Assembly (NCBI RefSeq): GCF_002899675.1
Contig: NZ_PKUU01000023.1
Span: 1 to 64,000 of the forward strand
Direction: 5' to 3'
Length of the DNA stretch: 64,000 bases
From: Clostridium sp. chh4-2
GTDB lineage: Bacteria > Bacillota > Clostridia > Lachnospirales > Lachnospiraceae
A model generated the notes under the pieces. It was not told the DNA's origin, did no database searches, and saw only the letters and a program-made list of their open reading frames with translations. Within the stretch, counting starts at the first letter, position 1; every line of letters starts with the position of its first letter. Position numbers and translations under genes: made by a program. Below are positions 43,001 through 49,864 of this stretch, piece by piece.

Positions 43001-43312
43001 TTCCAGCGTCAGAGTTAAGTCACTCCTGCTCTCCAACCGGAAGGTGTAGGCGTCTTCGTCCTCCGGCGAGGATATATCGGCATCAAGCACACAGGGAAAG
43101 GATACTACGACCTCTCCATTATTTTCTAATTTTTCCCAGACATCATCCTGGTAAAATATCTCCGGTTCGGACAGTTCCGTCGGGAATGCCTGTGCAGCGC
43201 TGGCCTGATATGGGGACAGAGTGGAAAATGACAGGCCCAGAATCGCAGCAATCAAGCCCCGCGCAGTCCATATCCTTCTGTTCTTTCTCATCTCTTTTAG
43301 TCGGCTGCTCAT
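40007..43312 (-). CDS. Secreted multidomain protein with an apparently permuted papain-like (C1A) protease
   Basis: A 1101-aa exported protein; the signal peptide ends near residue 40. In order: a beta domain like the pre-peptidase type (about 55-160); the C-terminal half of a C1A protease with His322 (VPHAILIVGWDD) and Asn365 (AWICKNSYSG); a lectin-like domain (about 400-565); an Asp/Ala/Ser repeat linker (about 588-662, RATASDAD units); the N-terminal half of the protease with Cys756 (NQGNSSLCWAF); Ig-like/BID_2 modules (about 780-965); and cell-wall-binding aromatic repeats (about 995-1100). In known C1A proteases Cys comes first. GGAGG precedes the ATG. Confidence 0.8.
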   Translation of the reverse strand: MSSRLKEMRKNRRIWTARGLIAAILGLSFSTLSPYQASAAQAFPTELSEPEIFYQDDVWEKLENNGEVVVSFPCVLDADISSPEDEDAYTFRLESRSDLTLTLESEYPCTMELLHQRQVIGSSSYLYSQILEPIGLEEGDYTVRIRPREHVEESRYQLRITKQANRTKQPDYSEAHMAGTMFDPTSPFRMLNISKESEKNRGGNTMTAAHYLAHWQGPVNEAVMPYYDKGDLQEIPSDYIHYKKATPNFHTQNVFFLPPDRGDGSHMEHWKNAIMTYGAVDTIFQPFRACYSPGIQVSDIPWYKYEYFYAPPGYVDGETVPHAILIVGWDDTIAKENFRVTRQDEDGNVVEETMPQQDGAWICKNSYSGIYPDYYYVSYESGYFGIASFIPAAFAPPEQNDNYNHMYSNTAGGMVDGGTGNVGFLRGVQVFQNEGESELLRAVGFSVKYGELSYEIGVRIGDGPLERVKTGYLKYPGFYTARLDQGITIPAGSKFEIHVALSSNENKIVVFNTYMNVDGRINGVKEIPGKSYYYAGWEDESECMDASAKGEYPYICAYTYAPENQGITILDNREAPGEIEDDTHPEPGRATASDADRAVDLDAHRATASDAHRATASDADRATDSDADRTADPEPGLATSSDADRVVDSKMDRATASDADKSTDPETDIDYAESGDDAALFDDLLLIDQTEAEEQSREEKALRIQKLQSSRDGAMTNEEADDIEVKPLNLHFPEKYDSRSLGLVTKAKNQGNSSLCWAFAAAGALETSYLRYGNQMIDYPRGLNLTSEDAPIIDGTITLKLKKGEVLPLNLTALLYSDSEQFNPGTPQIYWEISGDLSNVQEGQQLSESGECITALEALAPGRVTVTAISMADVSLKASCHIEIMEAASAKVRIEPETLNLWMGETSQLKTTVESNEALTVIYTSDKPEIASVDKNGQVIALKPGKAVITAKAGDGQAVCTVYVSRPSSSDDGGEIWTVPTVPAPGPSMPDTVSGNWEQMGEQWRFRKADGTYAVSTWERIGGLWYYFKEDAFSAIGWWYDPAYQKWFFLEASGAMTVGWKEIEGKWYYFHTISDGEMGKMYTGERTPDGYMVGADGAWIP
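41300..41560 (-). repeat. Asp-Ala repeat linker in the protease-like gene
   Basis: About ten imperfect 24-bp units encode RATASDAD and variants (AVDLDAH, ATDSDAD). The linker joins the lectin-like domain to the Cys half of the protease. The other frames stay open through it, which produces false frames. Confidence 0.8.
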
Positions 43313-43347
43313 CTATGTTTTCCTCCATTAGGTTTTTATTCAGCTTC

Positions 43348-43376
43348 ATTATAAATATAAAACGAAGCGATTACAA
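43348..43376 (-). promoter_or_regulatory. Promoter of the protease-like gene
   Basis: On the minus strand TTGTAA (43371-43376) and TATAAT (43348-43353) are 17 bases apart, about 35 bases before the ATG. Confidence 0.65.
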
Positions 43377-43469
43377 GCTGCTTTTATCCGGACGAAACCT
43401 TTGTGATTGCAAACCCTTTAGCTTTTCCTAAGAGCACACCGTTGTCATAAGATCACATTCCTATAATAT

Positions 43470-43509
43470 AAGAAAAACGGATTATCCCGCAAAAGCAGGA
43501 TAATCCGTT
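43470..43509 (-). terminator. Terminator after the M20 amidohydrolase gene
   Basis: On the minus strand AACGGATTATCC pairs perfectly with GGATAATCCGTT (43476-43509, ten-base loop), followed by TTTTTCTT, 11 bases after the stop codon at 43520. Confidence 0.9.
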
Positions 43510-43519
43510 CCCCTCAAAT

Positions 43520-44692
43520 CTATTTTTTCAATTTTTCCTGCACATCCAGCAGATATTGAACATAGAAAGCCGCTCCGTTTAACATTCCGTCTTCATCCAG
43601 ATCGAACCTCTCATGATGGAGGGAATAACAGCAGTCTTTGCTTTCATTGCCGCATCCGACAAAGGCATAGATTCCCGGATATTTTTCCAGGAAATAAGAA
43701 AAATCTTCTCCGCCCGGAGTTCCGGCATAATGAGCGATCCCCTTCTCTCCCAGTATTTTCCGCACAGATTCCTCTGCAATCACGCTGTATTCCGGATCGT
43801 TGATGGTGGGCGGAACGCCCGGATTGTACTCGAATTCATAGGTTGCACGGTAAGCTTCGCATGTATTTTTGATGATCCGCTCGATCATTACAGGAAGTTC
43901 GTTCCTCAATTTTGGATTGAAGGTGCGCACCGTGCCGGAAAGCTCAGCGGTCTGGGCAAATATATTGGAAAGAGTTCCTGAATGGAAGGTGCAGACGCTG
44001 ACAACCACGGTATCTATAGGATTGGTTTCACGGCTGGCGATACTCTGCAGCGCATCCACCACTTTTGCTCCCACATAGATCGGGTCCACCACGAACTGAG
44101 GCATGGCTCCGTGTCCGCTTTTTCCGATAATTTTAATCTTCATAAATGCAGCCGAAGTATATCTTGGTCCTGCATCTACAGATATGGTTCCCGCATCCAG
44201 GAATGGGAAAATGTGCATTCCGGCAACGGTATCTAAATCATCCACGGCTCCTGAATTCAGGATCTTTTCCGCTCCCTCCATCACTTCCTCTGCCGGCTGG
44301 AAGATGAACTTTACGGTACAGTTAAGCTCGTCTTTGTGCTCCGACAGAATCTTGGCCGCAGTCAGAAGCATCGTGATATGGGAATCGTGTCCGCATGCGT
44401 GCATTACCCCAGGATTCTGGGACTTATATTCAAGATCCTTGACTTCAGTAATAGGCAGAGCATCGATGTCGCATCTCAGGCCAATCACCGGCTTATCCGA
44501 TTTTCCTTTCAGGGTAGCCACAGTGCCGGTATCTGCTACCTCCACATAGGGAATCCCCATCTTAGTCAATTCTTCCCTGATTTTCTTCGCTGTTTCATGT
44601 TCTTCCCAGCTAAGTTCCGGATGGCGGTGAAAATGCCGCCGTATATTGACCGCATATTCTCTGTTCTTTTGAATCTCTTCGACAACGTTCAT
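43520..44692 (-). CDS. M20 family amidohydrolase
   Basis: A 390-aa metal-dependent amidohydrolase of the hippurate/N-acyl-amino-acid/IAA-amino-acid hydrolase group. Visible are GLRCDIDALPI, the metal-binding MHACGHDSHITMLL, QPAEEVMEGAEKIL and the C-terminal His in YSLHHERFDLDEDGM. I choose the start at 44692, since GAGGAG lies seven bases before it and an upstream ATG overlaps that site. It is the last gene of a run with a YfcC-type carrier and a second M20 enzyme, suggesting uptake and cleavage of acylated amino acids or dipeptides. Confidence 0.9.
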   Translation of the reverse strand: MNVVEEIQKNREYAVNIRRHFHRHPELSWEEHETAKKIREELTKMGIPYVEVADTGTVATLKGKSDKPVIGLRCDIDALPITEVKDLEYKSQNPGVMHACGHDSHITMLLTAAKILSEHKDELNCTVKFIFQPAEEVMEGAEKILNSGAVDDLDTVAGMHIFPFLDAGTISVDAGPRYTSAAFMKIKIIGKSGHGAMPQFVVDPIYVGAKVVDALQSIASRETNPIDTVVVSVCTFHSGTLSNIFAQTAELSGTVRTFNPKLRNELPVMIERIIKNTCEAYRATYEFEYNPGVPPTINDPEYSVIAEESVRKILGEKGIAHYAGTPGGEDFSYFLEKYPGIYAFVGCGNESKDCCYSLHHERFDLDEDGMLNGAAFYVQYLLDVQEKLKK

Positions 44693-44736
44693 AATACCAC
44701 TCCTCATATATTTCTTTTATGGATGCTGTGTAACTG

Positions 44737-46128
44737 TTAAAATGGGCCGTAATTCATGCTGCACGCCAGGAACAGGAAAATCATCTGGACAATGACGAAG
44801 ATTCCCTGCAGGGGCAGGATGAATTTATACCAGGTTTTCAGCGGAACTTTTGCCAGGCCGAGATAAATCAGCAATGTGCCGTTAGTAAACCAGAAAGTAT
44901 TGGAGATACCGTCGCCAAACTGGAATGCCAGTACGGCTGTCTGACGCGTAATATGTAACATATCTGCCAGCGGCACCATGATCGGCATAACAGCAGTTGC
45001 CTGACCGGAACCGGACGGAATAAGTGCATTGACAAAAAAGTTAACGATAAACATACCCACAACGGTAACGTAAGAAGACGCATTGCCTAAAATACTGGAA
45101 AGTCCATGTACCAAAGGATCAATCAGACCGCCTGTTGTCATAGTCCACTGAACCGCTCTCGCAACACCGATGATTAACGCTCCTGAAAATGCTCCCTTTG
45201 CGCCATCGATCAGCATATTGACAACATCTTCCGGGCTCACCCTGTTTAAGATTGCAACCACGATGCCGCCGATCAGGAAAATTGCACCCATTTCAGCATA
45301 TGACCATCCAAGTGTCAGCATACCGTAAATGGTTACTGCAAAGGATACGATCATTACTACCAGAGATACCATTTTAATCGGGTCCAGAACCATGGCTGAA
45401 TCGGTTGGAATGAGAAGAGAGGAATGGTCTATGTTCTTAACAAGGCTGCGCGACGGATCGGCCTTGATCTTCTTTGCATAGCGCAGTACCCAGAACAGGC
45501 TGAGCAGACAGATAACCACCAAAACCACGAGACGAAGCTCCCATCCTGAGAACATAGGAAGTTCTGCAATGGTGTCGGAAGTACCTACCGTATATACGTT
45601 AAACGGACCCACGGCGAATGCGATCAGGCAGGCAAAACCGGATATAGCCATACCAACCAACGAGTCATATCCCAGAGAAATGGCCAGGGAGATGATGATC
45701 GGCACGAACGGAATAATATGTTCGCTCCATCCCAGGATTCCGCCGATGATAAAGAACAAAACCATGATGATGGCAAGAATAACCTGACTGCTCACTTTGG
45801 ATGAAGATTTTAAAACGCTGTTTACGGCTGCGCCGATTACTCCTGTCCGGTTGTAGATTTCAACAACGCCGCCGATGATCATAACGCAGAACATAAGAGC
45901 GCCGGAAGCCACGAGTCCGTTTGGAATAGAACGGAACATATCGAGAAATGAAACCGGAGTCCGGTCAACGGCGTGATAACTGTCAGCAACCACCACGGTT
46001 ACGTTATTAACAGTTTCACGGTCATAAGCGCCTGGTATTACAAAGTACGAAGCGATCGTACACAGCACTATGATTGTCGCCAGAATCAAAAACGGGTTGA
46101 GACTCTTTCCTTCTTTCTTTTCCTTCAT
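44737..46128 (-). CDS. YfcC family (DcuC-like) carrier
   Basis: A 463-aa membrane protein with about 12 helices of the YfcC/C4-dicarboxylate carrier superfamily, whose substrates are mostly unproven. The segments LGWSEHIIPFVPI and IPSGSGQATAVMPIMVPLAD are typical of the two re-entrant loops. The start at 46128 has GGAGG seven bases upstream; a longer frame to 46170 overlaps the previous gene. The flanking M20 enzymes point to peptides or acyl-amino acids as substrate. Confidence 0.88.
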   Translation of the reverse strand: MKEKKEGKSLNPFLILATIIVLCTIASYFVIPGAYDRETVNNVTVVVADSYHAVDRTPVSFLDMFRSIPNGLVASGALMFCVMIIGGVVEIYNRTGVIGAAVNSVLKSSSKVSSQVILAIIMVLFFIIGGILGWSEHIIPFVPIIISLAISLGYDSLVGMAISGFACLIAFAVGPFNVYTVGTSDTIAELPMFSGWELRLVVLVVICLLSLFWVLRYAKKIKADPSRSLVKNIDHSSLLIPTDSAMVLDPIKMVSLVVMIVSFAVTIYGMLTLGWSYAEMGAIFLIGGIVVAILNRVSPEDVVNMLIDGAKGAFSGALIIGVARAVQWTMTTGGLIDPLVHGLSSILGNASSYVTVVGMFIVNFFVNALIPSGSGQATAVMPIMVPLADMLHITRQTAVLAFQFGDGISNTFWFTNGTLLIYLGLAKVPLKTWYKFILPLQGIFVIVQMIFLFLACSMNYGPF

Positions 46129-46147
46129 TTTCTTTCCTCCTAAAATT

Positions 46148-47242
46148 TTAAAAAGCGGTAATAATTGCATCGGTCAGCCGTTCCATGGCATCGAGATCTT
46201 CCAGATATACACATTCCCTTGCGCTGTGCGTATTATGGATATTTATACCTACGGGAATTGTTCTGATGCCTAAATTGTTGGTACATGATGCGTCGAGATA
46301 TCCAAAGGATTTTGCAATCTTCATCTCAATGCCGGCCAGGTCATAAACATGTTTCATACGTTCTATCATATCGGCATTTTCATCGAAAAATGTCTCATGA
46401 ACCATAATATTTTCATTTACCTTGCATTCACAGTGGGATTGCTTCGCGATGTCGTAGATAATGCGTTTCACATCGGCGATTGTCCGCTCAAACTGCTCGT
46501 TTCCAAAGCTTCTGATCTCCAGGTCAAAGCGGGCGTATTTGGGAATGATATTGGTTCTTGAAATGGATACGAAATTTGAAACATTGACGTTTAAATTGTC
46601 GTTGACCCTTCCGAGGGGAAGTCTTGATACGATCTCCGCGGCGGACTGCAGCGCATTGATCCCCGAAGCCGCATCCACAATTACATGGGCTTCGCGGCCG
46701 ATCAGTTCCACATTCATCTGAATCACGCTTGGCGTCCGGGCCAGGATTTCTCCGGTCACATAGTGGTCGATGACTACGGCTTCTTCACTGTCAATCTTAG
46801 AATAGTCCGCATATTTTGATCCCTGCAGACCCATCTCCTGACATACCGTGAACAAAAGTTCCAGCGGCCGCATTCCAGATTCCATCTGCTTTTCAATGGA
46901 ATGAAGCACCAGGGCAATTGCCAGTTTTCCGTCAGCTCCCAGAATCGTAGAACCTCTGCTCTGCAAAATCCCGTTTTCCACATAGGGTTCGATGTTATTG
47001 CCCGGAGCCACCGTATCCATATGAAAAACCAAAAGCAGGGGCTTTAAATGGGGTTTTCCCTTCGTCTTAGCCAGAATATTCCAACCATTTGTAACCACTT
47101 CCGGGCCCAGCTCCTGCCGTTCATAAGGAATGGACAATTGATGGAGCTCATGTTCGATTAACTCACAAAACGCTTTCTCATTATGAGATTCACTTCCGCA
47201 TCTTACATACCGCATAAAGCGGTCTAAAAGTGTGCTGGCCAT
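46148..47242 (-). CDS. M20 family peptidase, peptidase T-like
   Basis: A 364-aa zinc peptidase related to PepT/tripeptidase. The metal and catalytic residues are in LVFHMDTVAPG, GADGKLAIALVLHSIE, TVCQEMGLQGSKY and the C-terminal NTHSARECVYLEDL. In place of the usual SGGSDAN segment it has LDASCTNNLGIR. GGAGG precedes the ATG. It is the first gene of the M20-YfcC-M20 run and is divergent from a PucR/CdaR-type regulator. Confidence 0.88.
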   Translation of the reverse strand: MASTLLDRFMRYVRCGSESHNEKAFCELIEHELHQLSIPYERQELGPEVVTNGWNILAKTKGKPHLKPLLLVFHMDTVAPGNNIEPYVENGILQSRGSTILGADGKLAIALVLHSIEKQMESGMRPLELLFTVCQEMGLQGSKYADYSKIDSEEAVVIDHYVTGEILARTPSVIQMNVELIGREAHVIVDAASGINALQSAAEIVSRLPLGRVNDNLNVNVSNFVSISRTNIIPKYARFDLEIRSFGNEQFERTIADVKRIIYDIAKQSHCECKVNENIMVHETFFDENADMIERMKHVYDLAGIEMKIAKSFGYLDASCTNNLGIRTIPVGINIHNTHSARECVYLEDLDAMERLTDAIITAF

Positions 47243-47438
47243 TACCTCCTCCTTTGCTTATAGACTTATATTATCATAAGGGTTTTCACAAATCTATCGT
47301 TCATACCATGTAAAAAAAACCGTCTTTATTGTATATATGCACAAAAATATATGGTTAATCATCATAAAGTTTGTTATAATACAAAAAATAAAATTTTTAT
47401 ATCGGATTCGGATATGAAACAGTACCGGAGGTAAAACC

Positions 47439-48488
47439 ATGATTGACCGCAGAATTATGCATGAAGTAGTTGACAGCCTGAGCGGAGTTATTAATCTCCC
47501 GCTTCAGGTTTGCGATACCAGCGGATGCGTCTACGTATCCACGGACCCTGCCGCTATCGGCCAGATGAATCTTCTGGCCATCGAAGCGCTGAACGCCAAT
47601 GCAAAAGTCACCCGGATGAGCGGAGCGGACGTATCCGGAGCCGCCATTCCCATCACCTACCATTCCAGCAGAATCGGGGCCCTTGTCGTCGAGGTGGCAT
47701 CTGCGCTGGAGCAGAACACGCTGGAAATCCTGCGAAAAAGCGTTGAGCTGATCTATGCGGAAAAAATCGCCGCCCAAACGGCGCTCACTTCCAACACGGA
47801 AAAAGACCAGTTCCTGTTCGAGTGGCTTCAATACAGAGACGATTATAACGACCGTTTCATAAAGCGGGGAAAGAACCTTGGAATCGATATTACAGAGGAA
47901 ATGACCGCCCTTTTGATTGAAAATGATCCGGCCAATACATTTACCTCAATCCCGGTACTGCAAAATATCGTGGGAGAGAATAATTACGTGCTGCCCGCCG
48001 AAGCCGGGGATACCTTGGTCATCCTCCGCAGGGAACCTCATATGGAGAAAAAGATGAACCGTGTAAAGACCGTATGCAGGGAATACCCCATCGGAATCAG
48101 CGGACAAAAAAAGCACCTGTATACCGTATATACAGATGCTCTCCGAAGCCTTCAGCTTGGTAAGGCCCTCTTCCCCAATGAAAAATTATTTACCTATGAC
48201 CGGATGAAGCTGGCTATCACCTTGTCCGAAATGGCTGATGCAGAACTGAGCGATACATTTCGGCAATTGACCGACAAGGGGCAGAATGCACACCTTGACG
48301 AAACGGTCATCGCATATCTGCAGTATAACGGCGACATCACCGCCGTATGCGAAGCGCTCCATATTCACAGGAACAGCATTCAGTACCGTATGAAACGCAT
48401 CGCATCCCTTTGCGGCAAGCACCTTGATAATTATTACGATCTGCTGTACTTGTACGCTTCTTATATTGCTTACACTATAAAAACATGA
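47439..48488 (+). CDS. CdaR/PucR family transcriptional regulator
   Basis: A 349-aa regulator. The N-terminal 130 residues resemble the sugar-diacid recognition domain (IMHEVVDSLSGVINLPLQVCDTSG, then GAAIPITYHSSRIGALVVEV). A GGDEF-like middle follows, then the PucR-type helix-turn-helix at the end (DITAVCEALHIHRNSIQYRMKRI). AACCGGAGGT-type sequence precedes the ATG, and a TATAAT box lies at 47375-47380. Divergence from the M20-YfcC-M20 genes suggests it controls them. It ends four bases from the convergent GH1 gene with no terminator between. Confidence 0.88.
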   Translation: MIDRRIMHEVVDSLSGVINLPLQVCDTSGCVYVSTDPAAIGQMNLLAIEALNANAKVTRMSGADVSGAAIPITYHSSRIGALVVEVASALEQNTLEILRKSVELIYAEKIAAQTALTSNTEKDQFLFEWLQYRDDYNDRFIKRGKNLGIDITEEMTALLIENDPANTFTSIPVLQNIVGENNYVLPAEAGDTLVILRREPHMEKKMNRVKTVCREYPIGISGQKKHLYTVYTDALRSLQLGKALFPNEKLFTYDRMKLAITLSEMADAELSDTFRQLTDKGQNAHLDETVIAYLQYNGDITAVCEALHIHRNSIQYRMKRIASLCGKHLDNYYDLLYLYASYIAYTIKT

Positions 48489-48492
48489 TTTT

Positions 48493-49848
48493 TTACAGAT
48501 ATTCTCCGTTTTCTTTAATTATCTGTTTGTACCAATAGAAAGAGTCTTTTGGTATTCGTTTTTGGGTGGCATAATCTACGTAAACGATGCCGAACCGGTC
48601 ATTGTATCCTCTTGCCCACTCGAAATTATCCATAAAGCTCCATTGGAAATAGCCTGCGATCCGGGCGCCCTCTTCCGCTGATTTTTTGAGCCATTTCAGA
48701 TGGCGGTGAAGGTAATCGATTCTCTGAGGATCGTGGACTTTTCCGTCTAAATGCACCCAGTCATGGGAAGACATTCCATTTTCCGTGATGAAGATCGGCG
48801 TTTTATAGCGCTCATAAAGGAACTTGGTTCCCCAGTAAAGACAGTCGAAATTCACATGCCATCCGATTGCGGTCTTTGGATCGCCTATGGGATAGGGCAC
48901 GGTCTCCGGATTGCCTTCTGCGTCCGCCCGGGTGGGAACGCCCCGGTAGATGTTCTGGCCGTAGAAATCCAACGGCTGACCGATTATTTTCATATCATTC
49001 TGACCGATTGACGGCAGATCCGCTTCCAGAATCTTCATTCCGTCTTCCGGATAATGTCCCAGTAAAACCGGATCGCTCCACCAGGCGGCATTCCAGGACC
49101 AGTCTCCGTTTACAGGCATTTCGAAAAATGCGCGGCGGGCGGCATTGATATCTTCAGCGCGTTCCGTTACCGGTACAGGCACGTTGGATGTGGGCGCATA
49201 GCCGATTTTTGCGTCAGGAACCGCACTTCTGACCGCCTGCACACCAAGGCCGTGGGCCAGCAGCACATGATGGGCCATCTGAAGTGTTTCTTTCCTGCCG
49301 TATTTATGGCCCGGCGCATGCACTCCGTCCACAAATGCCAGGCCGATAAATACCTGCGGTTCGTTAAATGTCATATAGTTCTTCACCCGGTCGCCGAGGC
49401 GGGAGGCGATGAGGCCGGCGTATTCGGCAAACCATTTGGGGGAATCCGGGTTCATCCAGCCGCCCCGGCGGTACAGCTCATAGGGCATATCCCAATGGTA
49501 CAGCGTGAGGTACGGGGTAATTCCGTATTTCAGCATTTCATCCACCAGATCGCTGTAAAATTGAATGCCCTTTTCATTTACCGTTCCGGTTCCCTGGGGC
49601 AGAACCCGGGGCCAGGATACGGAAAACCGGTATGCCTGAACGCCCAGTTCCGCCATCAGTCTGATGTCTTCCTTGTAACGGTGGTAATGGTCGCATGCAA
49701 TGTCCCCGTTATGGCCTTCGAATATCTTTTCCGGCTGGTGGCTGTATATATCCCAAAGCGACAGCCCTTTTCCGTCTTCCTGTGCGGCTCCTTCAATCTG
49801 ATAAGAGCTGGTGGCTACACCCCAGACAAAATCTTTTGAAAAACTCAT
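48493..49848 (-). CDS. Glycoside hydrolase family 1 beta-glucosidase
   Basis: A 451-aa retaining beta-glycosidase. The acid/base Glu is in MTFNEPQVF, the nucleophile in IFITENGMSS, and the N-terminal FVWGVATSSYQIEGA signature is kept. The lack of phosphate-binding signature residues that I can name points to non-phosphorylated substrates, in line with the ABC uptake system. It is the last gene of the operon starting at 56897. GGAGGAGA precedes the ATG. Confidence 0.92.
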   Translation of the reverse strand: MSFSKDFVWGVATSSYQIEGAAQEDGKGLSLWDIYSHQPEKIFEGHNGDIACDHYHRYKEDIRLMAELGVQAYRFSVSWPRVLPQGTGTVNEKGIQFYSDLVDEMLKYGITPYLTLYHWDMPYELYRRGGWMNPDSPKWFAEYAGLIASRLGDRVKNYMTFNEPQVFIGLAFVDGVHAPGHKYGRKETLQMAHHVLLAHGLGVQAVRSAVPDAKIGYAPTSNVPVPVTERAEDINAARRAFFEMPVNGDWSWNAAWWSDPVLLGHYPEDGMKILEADLPSIGQNDMKIIGQPLDFYGQNIYRGVPTRADAEGNPETVPYPIGDPKTAIGWHVNFDCLYWGTKFLYERYKTPIFITENGMSSHDWVHLDGKVHDPQRIDYLHRHLKWLKKSAEEGARIAGYFQWSFMDNFEWARGYNDRFGIVYVDYATQKRIPKDSFYWYKQIIKENGEYL

Positions 49849-49864
49849 CCCTATCTCCTCCTAT

